Part shown: piece after piece, positions 44,959 through 54,072 of the stretch
Position numbering within the stretch: the stretch's first letter is position 1
Layout: every line of letters begins with the position of its first letter
NCBI GenBank assembly: GCA_025938935.1
Contig: JAPCWB010000001.1
Span: forward strand, 558,001 to 622,000
From: Novosphingobium sp. MW5
Lineage (GTDB): Bacteria; Pseudomonadota; Alphaproteobacteria; Sphingomonadales; Sphingomonadaceae
Reading direction: 5' to 3'
Length of the DNA stretch: 64,000 bases
Made by a program: the position numbers and the translations under genes
The notes under the pieces: generated by a model
Database searches by the model: none
What the model saw: the letters and a program-made list of their open reading frames with translations, nothing else
Told to the model about the DNA's origin: nothing

Positions 44959-46298
44959 CAGGCAGCAGCCTCCTTCACCGCGGCGCAGATGGCATCGACC
45001 ACCTGCTCCACCTCGCCCGCATCGTCGCCTTCGGCCATGACGCGGATCACCGGTTCGGTGCCCGAAGGCCGGATGACGAGGCGGCCCTTGCCGTTCAGTT
45101 GAGCCTCTGCGTCTGCAATCACGCCCTTCACCCGCGCATCGTCGAGCGGCTTGCCGCCGGCAAAGCGCACGTTCTTGAGCAGCTGCGGCACGGGATCGAA
45201 CAGGTGCAGCAGCTCGCTGGCACGCTTGCCCGATTGCACCAGCGCCGCCAGCACCTGCAGCGCCGCCACGGTACCATCGCCGGTGGTCGCATGATCGAGC
45301 AGGATCATGTGGCCTGACTGTTCACCGCCGACGTTGAAGCCATCGGCCTTCATCTTTTCGAGCACGTGGCGGTCGCCCACCTTGGTGCGTTCCAGCGTCA
45401 GGCCCTGCCCGACAAGGAAACGTTCGAGGCCGAGGTTGGACATCACCGTCGCCACCACGCCGCCGCCGCGCAGCTGTCCGCTCGCCGCCATGCGCGTGCC
45501 GATCAGCGCCATGATCTGGTCACCATCGACCGTCTGGCCCTTTTCATCGACCACGATCAGCCGGTCGGCATCGCCATCGAGGGCAATGCCGATGTCCGCG
45601 CCGCTGGCGACCACGGTTTCCTTGACGAGGTTGAGGTGCGTGGAGCCGACCTTGTCATTGATGTTGGTGCCGTTGGGACTCACGCCGACCGCGATGACTT
45701 CCGCGCCCAGTTCCCAGATGGCGGAGGGAGCCACCTGATAGGCCGCGCCATTGGCGCAATCGACCACGATCTTGAGCCCGTCGAGCCGGACATTATCCGG
45801 CAGCGAGCCTTTCACCGCGTGGATATAGCGACCGCGCGCGTCCTCGATCCGGCGGGCGCGACCGATCTTTGCGGCATCGGCGAGCGGCTGCGTTTCGCCC
45901 AGCATGGCCTCGATCGCCAGCTCGTCCTCATCCGACAGCTTGAAGCCATCGGGGCCGAACAGCTTGATGCCGTTGTCCTCATAGGGGTTGTGGCTGGCCG
46001 AGATCATCACGCCGACATCGGCGCGCAGTTCGCGGGTGAGGAGGGCGATAGCAGGCGTGGGCAGCGGCCCTGTGAGCACCACGTCCATGCCCACCGAGGT
46101 AAAGCCCGCGACCAGCGCGTTTTCCAGCATGTAGCCCGAAAGGCGGGTATCCTTGCCGATCACCACGCGGTGGCGGTGATCGCCGCGCAGGAAGCGCGTT
46201 CCTGCCGCCTGGCCCACCTTCATCGCGATTTCCGCGGTCATGACGCCCGCGTTGGTCCGCCCGCGAATGCCGTCCGTGCCGAAATACTGCCTTGCCAT
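44958..46298 (-). CDS. glmM: Phosphoglucosamine mutase GlmM
   Basis: Interconverts glucosamine-6-phosphate and glucosamine-1-phosphate for UDP-GlcNAc, peptidoglycan and LPS synthesis. 446 residues, normal length. [14 protein letters not shown] begins the protein, [20 protein letters not shown] holds the phosphoserine, [15 protein letters not shown] the metal-binding loop, GGEQSGHMI the sugar loop and [15 protein letters not shown] the phosphate loop. It is first of the minus-strand run glmM-DUF1272-thiD. Confidence 0.98.
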   Translation of the reverse strand: MARQYFGTDGIRGRTNAGVMTAEIAMKVGQAAGTRFLRGDHRHRVVIGKDTRLSGYMLENALVAGFTSVGMDVVLTGPLPTPAIALLTRELRADVGVMISASHNPYEDNGIKLFGPDGFKLSDEDELAIEAMLGETQPLADAAKIGRARRIEDARGRYIHAVKGSLPDNVRLDGLKIVVDCANGAAYQVAPSAIWELGAEVIAVGVSPNGTNINDKVGSTHLNLVKETVVASGADIGIALDGDADRLIVVDEKGQTVDGDQIMALIGTRMAASGQLRGGGVVATVMSNLGLERFLVGQGLTLERTKVGDRHVLEKMKADGFNVGGEQSGHMILLDHATTGDGTVAALQVLAALVQSGKRASELLHLFDPVPQLLKNVRFAGGKPLDDARVKGVIADAEAQLNGKGRLVIRPSGTEPVIRVMAEGDDAGEVEQVVDAICAAVKEAAA

Positions 46299-46405
46299 GC
46301 CTTAGCGCTCTCCAACCCTGCGGTTCCCGCCGCACTACATCAGACAAATTGCCATGGCGTAACCAGCCGCTAATGTCACCCCGGCACAGCGTGATTGGAG
46401 CACGA

Positions 46406-47656
46406 ATGGACGAGGCGAACAGGGCAGCGGGATTCCCCGAAATCAAGGTTCCGGCGGGGCTTACCTTTGCCGGGCTGGTGCTGGGGTTCCTCGCAGGAAT
46501 GCTGCCAAAGGGTAGCGCCGCGATGGATGCCCTGCTGCTTTATGGCGGCTTTGCCGGAACGCTGTGGCTGCGTCTGCTGACGCTGACCATTGTCCCGCTG
46601 GTCGTGGGGCTGGTCTATACCGGTATTTCGCAGACGCTGGCGGCGGCCAATGGCGGCCGGCTGGCCCGGCGCGCGGTGGGGCTGTTCTTTGCCGTGCTGA
46701 TCTTCAGCGGCGCCATGTCCGCGCTGCTGGTGCCCGCGCTGCTGACAGCCTTCCCGATCCCCGAACGCGCCATTGCGGCGCTGAGCGGCGGCGCGGCCAA
46801 GGCGGGCGAGGTGCCCGCCGCGACCGAGATCCTGCTCGCCATGGTGCCAGAGAACATCTTCGCCTCGATCTCGTCAGGCGCGATGCTCCCCATAGTATTG
46901 TTCGTTTCCGCCATCGCCATCGCCGCCACCCGCATTGCCGAGGCCCCGCGCCGCCAGCTCGCGCTGGTGTTCGAAGGCCTGGCCGCGACGATGATGGTGG
47001 TGGTCGGCTGGGTGCTCAAGCTGGCCCCCATCGGTGTCTTCGGCCTTGCCTTGCCGCTGGCGGCGAACAGCGGGTCGGACACGATTGCCGCGCTGGCGCA
47101 CTATATCCTGATCGTCAGCGCAGCGGGCTTCGTCGTGCTGCTGGCGGGGGTGGCGCTGGCCCTGACGCTCGGCGGGCAGAGGCCGGCAAGCTTCTTCCGC
47201 GCCATGGTCCCGGTCTTTGCCGTGGCGCTCTCCACCCAGTCCTCGCTCGCCAGCCTGCCCGCCATGCTGGGCGCGACGCGGCGCATGGGGGTGCGCGAGG
47301 CGACCGCCGATTTCGTCCTGCCGCTGGCCGTGGCGATCTTCCGCGCGACCAGTCCGGCGATGAACATGGGCGTGGCGATCTATGCCGCCTACCTCACCGG
47401 AACGCCGCTGAACCCGCTGCTGCTGGTGGCGGGCGTCATGGTCGCCTTCCTCGTCTCGCTGAGCTCGGTCTCGCTGCCGGGCACGATCAGCTTCGTCATC
47501 TCGGTCGGGCCCATCGCCAATGCCATGGGCGTGCCGATCGGCCCGCTGGCGCTGCTGGTGGCGGTGGAAATGCTGCCTGACATCATGCGCACGCTGGGCA
47601 ATGTGACGATGGACGTGGCGACCACGACGACCATCGACCGGCGGCGTGGGGACTGA
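46406..47656 (+). CDS. Dicarboxylate/amino acid:cation symporter (SDF/DAACS family)
   Basis: A 416-residue inner-membrane transporter of the GltP/DctA class. Eight membrane helices plus re-entrant loops; key segments are LRLLTLTIVPLVVGLVYTGI, the serine-rich hairpin VALSTQSSLASLPAM, the MNMGVAIYAAYLTG (NMDGT-equivalent helix 7 region, here SPAMNMG) and SLSSVSLPGTISFVI (second hairpin). The NMDG motif is altered to NMGV, so substrate or coupling may differ from classical glutamate carriers. GGAG precedes the ATG at 46406. Confidence 0.9.
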   Translation: MDEANRAAGFPEIKVPAGLTFAGLVLGFLAGMLPKGSAAMDALLLYGGFAGTLWLRLLTLTIVPLVVGLVYTGISQTLAAANGGRLARRAVGLFFAVLIFSGAMSALLVPALLTAFPIPERAIAALSGGAAKAGEVPAATEILLAMVPENIFASISSGAMLPIVLFVSAIAIAATRIAEAPRRQLALVFEGLAATMMVVVGWVLKLAPIGVFGLALPLAANSGSDTIAALAHYILIVSAAGFVVLLAGVALALTLGGQRPASFFRAMVPVFAVALSTQSSLASLPAMLGATRRMGVREATADFVLPLAVAIFRATSPAMNMGVAIYAAYLTGTPLNPLLLVAGVMVAFLVSLSSVSLPGTISFVISVGPIANAMGVPIGPLALLVAVEMLPDIMRTLGNVTMDVATTTTIDRRRGD

Positions 47657-47749
47657 CAGCGCATTTTCCTACAGGGCGGCGGAATGGTACAAGTTCGCCG
47701 CTCTTTGAAATTGTTGGTCCCGGCGATAGCGCAGGCGCGCGACGATGCA

Positions 47750-47839
47750 GGTGTCACCCTGGCATCGGTGCGGTTATCGCTTTTCCATCAATGCTTTGGG
47801 CTTGAATAGGCTGGGTGACACGGTGTCACCTCTGTCACC
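47750..47839. repeat. TGTCACC repeats with a 17-bp perfect palindrome
   Basis: In the convergent gap between the symporter and acyltransferase genes, TGTCACC occurs at about 47752 and 47833, and the perfect palindrome GGTGACAC-G-GTGTCACC at 47814-47830. The close spacing and exactness suggest a protein-binding site or a repeat family rather than a simple terminator. Confidence 0.55.
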
Positions 47840-47851
47840 ATTCAACCTGCT

Positions 47852-49018
47852 TTAAAGCGCCTTTGCATAGATGTTGTAGGTCTTGTTGATCTTGCTGCCG
47901 ATCGTTTCGGCAATCGAGACCATCCCTTGGTTGTCCTCAAGGATCCAGCCGATCTCGCCGCGCTTGCCGTTGTAGTGGGCCACGGCGTTGCGGCGGATAT
48001 ATTCGATCATCATGAAGGCCAGCTGGCTTGCCATGCGCGATGACTGCAACCGCTTTACAACCCCCATCAGCGGCACGCGCATGTCGGCATTCTTCGGCTT
48101 CCACAGCCACAGCGCCAGCTTCAGCCAGCCGAGCAGCGACGGCTTGCCATTGGGGCGCACCACCTTCTTCTGGATCTGGTTGAGATCGGGCAGCGTCATC
48201 ATGAAGGCCACCGGCTCGCCATCGTATTCGGCGATGTAGATCAGGTCCGGCTTGCAGATCGGCTTCAGGTTCTTGGCGGTATAGGCGATCTCGGTATCGG
48301 TGAAGGGGACGAAGCCCCAGTTGTCCGACCAGGCATCGTTGAGGATGTCGCAGATGATCTTCACTTCGCGCGGGAAGTGGGCAAGCTCCACCTCGCGCAC
48401 CTTGATCCGCGCGTTCTTTTCGCCCGACTGGACGATGCGCTGGATCAGCTGCGGGAATTCCTGCGTGATGTCGAGGTCATAGGTGTGCAGCCGCTTGGCA
48501 AGGGCATAGCCCGCCCCTTCGATCCACGGCTGGTAGCGGGCGTTCTGGTGGCCCATCAGCACCATCGGCGGGTGATCGTGACCGAAGACGAGCTGGCCCG
48601 GTTCTTCCCAGACCGAAAGGTTCATCGGCGCGAGCACCTTGGTCATGCCCTGTTCGCGCAGCCAGCCTTCCGCCCGCTCGATCAGGGCGGCGGCAACGAC
48701 AGGGTCCTCACTCTCGAGCGCGCCCCACATGCCGGTGCCGGGGCCCATGCCCTGCTCCACCGGCTGGGTCAGCGCCAGTTCATCGATATGCGCCGATATG
48801 CGCCCGACGATCTCACCGCCGCGCTTGGCCAGGAAAAGCTGGACGCGGGCGTGTTCGAAAAAGGGGTTCTTGCCCGGAGTGTACTTGCCGATCTCCTCGC
48901 TGTGCAATTGCGGCACGTAGTTCGGATCCGACGCATTTATCCGATAACCGTAATCGACAAAGTCCGCGATCCCGGCCTTGCCCGAGACCGGAGTGATCAT
49001 TAGTTCGCCTGTTGCCAC
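47852..49018 (-). CDS. GNAT-fold N-acyltransferase, bacterial ceramide synthase-like
   Basis: A protein of about 388 residues with a GNAT-type fold: PQLHSEEIGKYTPGKNPFFE then HARVQLFLAKRGGEIVGRIS, GWLREQGMTKVLAPMNLSVW, EEPGQLVFGHDHPPMVLMG and DLIYIAEYDGEPVAFMMTLP. The KNPFFEHA and NLSxxEEPG patterns are those of the family containing Caulobacter bCerS, which N-acylates sphingoid bases; sphingomonads make glycosphingolipids. Substrate here is inference. GTG 49018, ATG 49000 and ATG 49096 are candidate starts. It is divergent from a fatty acid desaturase gene. Confidence 0.75.
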   Translation of the reverse strand: MATGELMITPVSGKAGIADFVDYGYRINASDPNYVPQLHSEEIGKYTPGKNPFFEHARVQLFLAKRGGEIVGRISAHIDELALTQPVEQGMGPGTGMWGALESEDPVVAAALIERAEGWLREQGMTKVLAPMNLSVWEEPGQLVFGHDHPPMVLMGHQNARYQPWIEGAGYALAKRLHTYDLDITQEFPQLIQRIVQSGEKNARIKVREVELAHFPREVKIICDILNDAWSDNWGFVPFTDTEIAYTAKNLKPICKPDLIYIAEYDGEPVAFMMTLPDLNQIQKKVVRPNGKPSLLGWLKLALWLWKPKNADMRVPLMGVVKRLQSSRMASQLAFMMIEYIRRNAVAHYNGKRGEIGWILEDNQGMVSIAETIGSKINKTYNIYAKAL

Positions 49019-49142
49019 GATATTGCCTTTGCCGATGGATTGGAGAACAACCGGTGCCGGACCTGCGTTCGGTCTGAAACGATTGTCAAGCCGCACCGCG
49101 CCGTCCCCCGCGCATCACAGGCTTTAACCGTGGGAATATGGC

Positions 49143-50210
49143 ATGAATGCGCCTGAGATGACGATGACCAAGATTTCCGCAATCCCTGATGACAAGGCCA
49201 TGCTGCGCGCGGCGGTAGAGGTATCGCGCGACATTTCGGTCGCTCGGCCGGAAATCTATTGGCCGGACATGCTGGTCTCGGCCGCGGTGGGCTACGGCGC
49301 GCTCTACGGTGCGATTGCGAGCGTGATGACTGGCGGATCGGCATGGGCCGCGGCGGGCTTCGGGCTGCTCTCGGCACTGGCGCTTTACCGGGCGCTGCTG
49401 TTCATTCACGAGCTGACCCACATCCACGAAACCGCGCTGCCGGGCTTCCGCTTCACGTGGAACCTGCTCGTCGGAATTCCGATGCTGATCCCCAGCTTCA
49501 TGTACGAGGGCGTCCACACGCTGCACCATGCGCGCACCCGTTATGGCACGGTGGAGGACCCAGAATACCTGCCGCTGGCGCTGATGAAGCCGTGGAGCCT
49601 GCCGGTGTTCCTGCTGCTTGCGATCCTGCTGCCGATCGGCCTGTTGGTCCGCTGCGCCGTGCTGGTGCCGCTGGGCGTGATCATCCCGCCGCTGCGCAAG
49701 CTGGTGTGGGAGCGGGCAAGCTCACTGTCGATCAACCCGGACTTCCGCCGCCGCCCGCCCGAGGGGTCGTTCAAGACGATGGTGTTCTGGCAGGAACTGG
49801 GTGCGAGCGTCTGGGCCTTGTTCCTGCTGTGGAGCGCGTGGGCTTGGGACTGGCGTCCCTTGGCCGTGGCAGTCGCGGTCATCTCGCTCACCGCCGTGCT
49901 CAACCAGGTCCGCACGCTGGTCGCGCACCTCTGGGCCAATGACGGCGATGCCATGACGGTGACCGGCCAGTACCTCGATTCGGTCAATGTGCCGCCGCCC
50001 GGCGTGCTGGGCGAACTGTGGGCTCCGGTCGGCCTGCGCTATCACGCACTACACCACCTGCTCGCCTCGGTGCCGTACCATTCCTATCCCGAGGCGCACC
50101 GCCGGCTGATGAAGCAGCTAGGTCTTGAGTCGACCTACGACAGGGCGAATTACCGGGGGCTGTTTCCGCTGCTGGGCAAACTGGTTTCGAGCACGATGGT
50201 AAAGCGCTGA
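49143..50210 (+). CDS. Membrane fatty acid desaturase
   Basis: A 355-residue di-iron desaturase with about four to six membrane segments. The three histidine boxes are clear: LFIHELTHIHE (HxxxH), GVHTLHHARTRYG (HxxHH) and RYHALHHLLASVPYH (HxxHH) followed by a further His in YPEAHRRL. It introduces a double bond into an acyl chain or a lipid base; regiospecificity cannot be read. It is divergent from the ceramide-synthase-like gene, with 125 bases between them, so they may share regulation. Confidence 0.92.
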   Translation: MNAPEMTMTKISAIPDDKAMLRAAVEVSRDISVARPEIYWPDMLVSAAVGYGALYGAIASVMTGGSAWAAAGFGLLSALALYRALLFIHELTHIHETALPGFRFTWNLLVGIPMLIPSFMYEGVHTLHHARTRYGTVEDPEYLPLALMKPWSLPVFLLLAILLPIGLLVRCAVLVPLGVIIPPLRKLVWERASSLSINPDFRRRPPEGSFKTMVFWQELGASVWALFLLWSAWAWDWRPLAVAVAVISLTAVLNQVRTLVAHLWANDGDAMTVTGQYLDSVNVPPPGVLGELWAPVGLRYHALHHLLASVPYHSYPEAHRRLMKQLGLESTYDRANYRGLFPLLGKLVSSTMVKR

Positions 50211-50214
50211 ACCG

Positions 50215-51312
50215 CTATTCCTCGGTTCTGACCAGCACGGTTTCGCCGACCAAGGCAAATAGCAGGAACGGCGTCCATGCGGCAATCAGCGGCGGGTAGC
50301 CGCCGAAATTGCCGATCGCCAGCGCAGCGTTGTCGACGACGAAATAGAGGAAGCCGAGCGCCATCCCGATTACGCCGCGGATCAGCAGCTGGCCGGAACG
50401 GGCGAGGCCAAAGGCGGCGACCGAACCCAGCAGCGGCATCAGCACGGCCGAGAGCGGTCCGGAAATCTTGTGCCACCACTTGCCCTCAAGCTCGCTGGTG
50501 CGCCGCCCCGCTGCCTTCATCGCTTCAATCGAGCGGCCCAGTTCGAAGATGTTTTCAGCATCGGGATCGACCTTGCTGATCGCAACCTGCCCGGGGGTCA
50601 CGGACTTGGCGACGACCACGGTGCCGAGGTCACTGAGCCGCGCCCCCTGAACGTCGAACTGGACCGCGTTCTCGAGCTTCCAGCCAGGCGCGGCGAAAGT
50701 CGCACGGGGGGCGCGGATCTGCGAGAGGACCATGGTCGAAGGGTCGCGCTGGTACCAGGTGACGTTGGTCATCACCACGCCGCTGTCCCGCCCGCTGAGC
50801 GCTGCTGCCATCATGATGTTGTTGCCATCGCGCAGATAGACGTTCGAGCGCGCCCCGCCGGCCTGCGGCACGGGTCCATACTCCGCCGCCTGCCACGCCT
50901 TGAGCGTCGCCGTGGCGCGCGTGACGACGCGCTCGTTGAATGCGAAGCTGACGAGCGCCACTAGCAGCGAGGTCAGCAGCAGCGGCGCCAGCACCTGATG
51001 CGCCGAAAGTCCGGCCGCGCGCATCGAGACAACCTCGCTGTTCTGGTTGAGCGGCCAGAAGGTGAGCAGCGTCGCCAGCAGCACCGAATAGGGCAGGAAC
51101 CGCGCCATCAGCTGCGGCACGCGCAGGGTAACGTAAGTCCACAGCTGCGCCTCGCCATTGCCCGGCTTGGCCAGGATCGCGCCGCTTTCGCCCAGGAGGT
51201 CGAGCATCTGGAGCACCAGCACCAGCATGATCAGCACGGCAACGATGCGCGTGACGAACAGCCGCGCGAGGTAGAGCGTCAGCGTGCGCGAGGGGAACAG
51301 GTCAAGCCGCAT
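50215..51312 (-). CDS. lptG: LPS export permease LptG
   Basis: Inner-membrane subunit of the LptB2FG transporter that extracts LPS and passes it to LptC/LptA. 365 residues: membrane helices 1-3 at the N-terminus (FVTRIVAVLIMLVLVLQMLD), a periplasmic beta-jellyroll domain (about 130-260) and helices 4-6 (MPLLGSVAAFGLARSGQLLI). Its ATG at 51312 overlaps the lptF end by 11 bases, the standard lptF-lptG order. Confidence 0.94.
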   Translation of the reverse strand: MRLDLFPSRTLTLYLARLFVTRIVAVLIMLVLVLQMLDLLGESGAILAKPGNGEAQLWTYVTLRVPQLMARFLPYSVLLATLLTFWPLNQNSEVVSMRAAGLSAHQVLAPLLLTSLLVALVSFAFNERVVTRATATLKAWQAAEYGPVPQAGGARSNVYLRDGNNIMMAAALSGRDSGVVMTNVTWYQRDPSTMVLSQIRAPRATFAAPGWKLENAVQFDVQGARLSDLGTVVVAKSVTPGQVAISKVDPDAENIFELGRSIEAMKAAGRRTSELEGKWWHKISGPLSAVLMPLLGSVAAFGLARSGQLLIRGVIGMALGFLYFVVDNAALAIGNFGGYPPLIAAWTPFLLFALVGETVLVRTEE

Positions 51313-52543
51313 GGCCAACCTCCTCACCCATGCCGGTCAGCTTGCGCGCCGCCGGATGCCGCTTGAAGAATGCGGTGATCTTCTTGCCCGCCGTTTGCGC
51401 AAACTTTTCGAGCGCACCGATCGGCTGTCCGCCCGGGACGTAGGCGATGCGCCAGTACATCCACAGGATCAGCGCAGAGAATAGCGCAAACGGGCCCCAC
51501 AGCGCCAGCAGCGGACCGACATCGCCGCGCGCGGCAGCAGCGGCGCCCGATTCATTGATCTTGTGATAGGCGACCACCATGACGATCGAGACGAACAGGC
51601 CGAGGGCCGAAGTCGAGCGCTTGGGCGGAACGGCGAGCGCCACCGCGAGCAACGGCATGAGCAGCATCATGACCACTTCGACCATGCGGTAGGAGAAGCT
51701 GGCACGGACCTGCGCGCGTTCGAGCGGCGGGGCATCGGCAGCCCAGCCGATGCGCAGCAGTTCTGGCAGGATATATTCGCGCTCCTTGCCGCCGCGTTCG
51801 CGGAAGCGTTCGAGCGCAGGCAGCGAGATCGGCAAGTCGTGGCGGGAGAAGGAGAGCACGCGCGGGCTCTGGCCCGGGCTGTCCTGCACGATCTGGCCGT
51901 CGGTGAGGCGGAAGATGATCGTGTCGGGCTTGTCTTGCAAAGCAAGGAACCGGCCCTCGCGCGCCGAGATTGTCAGCACCTGCCCCTTGTTGTCGGACAG
52001 GCGGGCGAAGATGCCGATCAGCTGGCGGCCATCCTCACGGCTCTGTTCGATGCGCAGGGCCAGCTTATCTGCCAGCGTCGTGAATTCACCGACCTTAATC
52101 GAGGCGCCCAGCGCGCCGGTCTTCAGTTCGAAGTTGAGCTGTTCGTAGTAATAGCGCGCCAGCGGCTGGAGGTAGGAAACGTTGAGGAAGTTCACCGCCG
52201 CCAGAGTGATGGCGATCATGTAAGGCACGCGCAGGAGCCGGGTATAGCTGAGCCCCACGGCGCGCATCACGTCTAGCTCGCTCGAGGTTGCCAGCTTACG
52301 GAAAGCCAGCAGGATGCCGAGCAGCAGGCCGAGCGGGATGGCGAGGCTGGCATATTCGGGCAGCAGGTTCGCCAGCATCTTGAACACGACCGAAACCGGC
52401 CCGCCCTGCAGCGCGACGAAATCGAACAGCTTGAGCATCTTGTCGAGGATCAGCAGCGAGGCCGCGACAAGGAACACCGCGCACATCGGCATGAGCACGA
52501 GGCGGAAGATGTAGCGGTCAATTGCGGGGATGCGTTTGAACAA
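51302..52543 (-). CDS. lptF: LPS export permease LptF
   Basis: Partner permease of LptG in LPS transport, 413 residues: DRYIFRLVLMPMCAVFLVAA (helix 1), LANLLPEYASLAIPLGLLLG (typical LptF helix), a periplasmic jellyroll domain with DKLALRIEQSREDGRQLIGI, then helices VVMMLLMPLLAVALAVPPKR and beyond. A cytoplasmic basic tail of about 45 residues (KITAFFKRHPAARK) is longer than in enteric LptF. Confidence 0.94.
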   Translation of the reverse strand: MFKRIPAIDRYIFRLVLMPMCAVFLVAASLLILDKMLKLFDFVALQGGPVSVVFKMLANLLPEYASLAIPLGLLLGILLAFRKLATSSELDVMRAVGLSYTRLLRVPYMIAITLAAVNFLNVSYLQPLARYYYEQLNFELKTGALGASIKVGEFTTLADKLALRIEQSREDGRQLIGIFARLSDNKGQVLTISAREGRFLALQDKPDTIIFRLTDGQIVQDSPGQSPRVLSFSRHDLPISLPALERFRERGGKEREYILPELLRIGWAADAPPLERAQVRASFSYRMVEVVMMLLMPLLAVALAVPPKRSTSALGLFVSIVMVVAYHKINESGAAAAARGDVGPLLALWGPFALFSALILWMYWRIAYVPGGQPIGALEKFAQTAGKKITAFFKRHPAARKLTGMGEEVGHAA

Positions 52544-52650
52544 AAGGGCTCGGCCGGATTGCAGTGGCAGCGGACGTCCTGCCTAGGTCATGCCGCCATG
52601 GCTGGCAAGCGGCAGAGCAAGCCTCTGCGCCCGATTACCCTTTTCGGAGG

Positions 52651-53025
52651 TCAGGCCTTTTCCAGCGTGCACTGGAGCGGGTGCTGGTTCTGCCGGGCGA
52701 AGTCCATCACCTGGTTCACCTTGGTCTCGGCAATCTCGTAAGGGAAGATGCCGCAGACGCCGACGCCCTTCTGGTGGACGTGGAGCATGACCCGTGTCGC
52801 CTGGTCCATGTCCATGTGGAAGAAGCGCTTCAGCACGATCACGACGAATTCCATCGGCGTGTAATCGTCATTCAGCATCAGCACCTTGAACTGGCTGGGC
52901 TTCTTGGGCTTGGCGCGCGTCTTGGTGGCAAGTCCGACTTGCGCACCGCCGCCGCCCTGGCCGGAATCGTCTTCGTCCCCGGCACGGGGTGACAGGACAA
53001 GGCAAGGGTCGGGACGTGCGATCAT
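52651..53025 (-). CDS. clpS: ATP-dependent Clp protease adaptor ClpS
   Basis: Adaptor that delivers N-degron substrates to ClpAP. 124 residues: a disordered N-terminal part ([15 protein letters not shown]), then [20 protein letters not shown] (the NDD/DxTP substrate pocket), [20 protein letters not shown] and [23 protein letters not shown] 53025 gives a family-length protein; the upstream frame is not supported. No clpA gene in the window. Confidence 0.96.
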   Translation of the reverse strand: MIARPDPCLVLSPRAGDEDDSGQGGGGAQVGLATKTRAKPKKPSQFKVLMLNDDYTPMEFVVIVLKRFFHMDMDQATRVMLHVHQKGVGVCGIFPYEIAETKVNQVMDFARQNQHPLQCTLEKA

Positions 53026-53089
53026 GGTGTCAGGATACCGTAACTTGGGCAGGGCGGGCAAGATGCGCAAGGGTTCGCAGACGGCGAAC

Positions 53090-53119
53090 GGGCCGGACAG
53101 CACGGTGGCTGTCCGGCCC
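53090..53119. terminator. Perfect 12-bp hairpin between phasin gene and clpS
   Basis: GGGCCGGACAGC and GCTGTCCGGCCC with a 6-base loop, 65 bases downstream of the phasin stop on the minus strand and 65 bases upstream of clpS. No T run follows, so it may slow or end phasin transcription or lie in the clpS leader. Confidence 0.55.
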
Positions 53120-53184
53120 GCTGATCGGTCCGGCTTGTCTTTTGGGAGAGGAAGGCCGGCCCGGAAAGCTTGAAGGTTGCCCGA

Positions 53185-53937
53185 TCAGGCGGCCTTCGAA
53201 ACCTTTTCGACTGCGAGGCTGACGCGCGTCGAAATCGGCGCGAAGCTGTCATTGGCAAGCTTGAACATGGCCTCGGTGTTCTTCGAACCGGCGGCAACGA
53301 CGGCATCGAAGTTGCGGCGCATCAGTTCCGACTGGAACTTGAAGAAATCGGCCGGCGACTTGATCGCGGCCATTTCCTTGACGTCGGCGGTCATGGTTTC
53401 GAAAGCGGTCTTGCTTTCGGCAACCATGTCGGCGCCCAGCACCTTGGCGCCTTCGGCGAAGATCTTGCCCGATTCGACGAGCGCTTCGACGTTGCCCTTG
53501 GCGAATTCGGTGGCTTCACCAGCCGAAGCGGTGCCCTTTTCGAATGCCGACTTTGCCTTTTCCTTCAGGTCGGAGAAAGCCGACGAAACGGTGGCGGTGA
53601 AATCCTTGGTGGTCTTGGCCATGATCTTTTCCTTGAGCACGGTGAGAGTGGGTGTTCCGCTTTTCGCGGGTTGCTTGCGCACTGGAGCCTTCTTGGCGGC
53701 GACCGGTGCGGTCTTGATGGGTTTCATCTTCACGGTCTTTGCCTTGACCAGCGGAGCGGGCTTCGGCGCAGCCTTTGCCACCTTTGCCGCCTTGGGAGCG
53801 GGCTTCGGTGCCTCAACTGCAACTTCGGCGACTGGCTCGGGCTTCAGCGCGGGAAGCACCACCGGAGCCTCTGCTGCGGCTTCGGCATAGGCCTTTTCCG
53901 CGGAGTCGATCGGCGCATTCTCGGTTGCTTCAGCCAT
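53185..53937 (-). CDS. phaP: Phasin (PHA granule-associated protein)
   Basis: A 250-residue protein. The N-terminal 105 residues form a Ala/Pro/Lys-rich, histone-H1-like tail (KAAKVAKAAPKPAPLVKAKT); the C-terminal phasin_2 domain has SALKEK-type helices, FTATVSSAFSDLKEKAKSAF, and DFFKFQSELMRRNFDAVVAA. Phasins coat polyhydroxyalkanoate granules; the basic tail may bind DNA or granule surface and help granule segregation (inference). I chose ATG 53937 because the promoter's probable start site is near 53976. Confidence 0.88.
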   Translation of the reverse strand: MAEATENAPIDSAEKAYAEAAAEAPVVLPALKPEPVAEVAVEAPKPAPKAAKVAKAAPKPAPLVKAKTVKMKPIKTAPVAAKKAPVRKQPAKSGTPTLTVLKEKIMAKTTKDFTATVSSAFSDLKEKAKSAFEKGTASAGEATEFAKGNVEALVESGKIFAEGAKVLGADMVAESKTAFETMTADVKEMAAIKSPADFFKFQSELMRRNFDAVVAAGSKNTEAMFKLANDSFAPISTRVSLAVEKVSKAA

Positions 53938-53971
53938 TTTGCCTGCTTCCGTTGGATCGGGTTGAACCATT

Positions 53972-54032
53972 TGCTGCATTGCACAATAAGCATCGCCAAG
54001 GCCGATGTCAACGTTTTTTGTGCGGTGCAACA
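53972..54032 (-). promoter_or_regulatory. Phasin promoter with two operator-like TGC motifs
   Basis: On the minus strand, TTGACA (54006-54011), a 17-base spacer and TATTGT (53983-53988) form a near-consensus sigma-70 promoter. TTGTGCAATGCAGCA (53972-53986 region) overlaps the -10, and a second copy, TTGTGCGGTGCAACA (54018-54032, plus strand), lies just upstream. The first motif is shared with the phaC promoter. PhaR-type repressors bind such TGC-rich sites. Confidence 0.7.
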
Positions 54033-54072
54033 AATTCGTCTCGCAGGTGCAACCGCTCCGTTCGGGGGCGGG

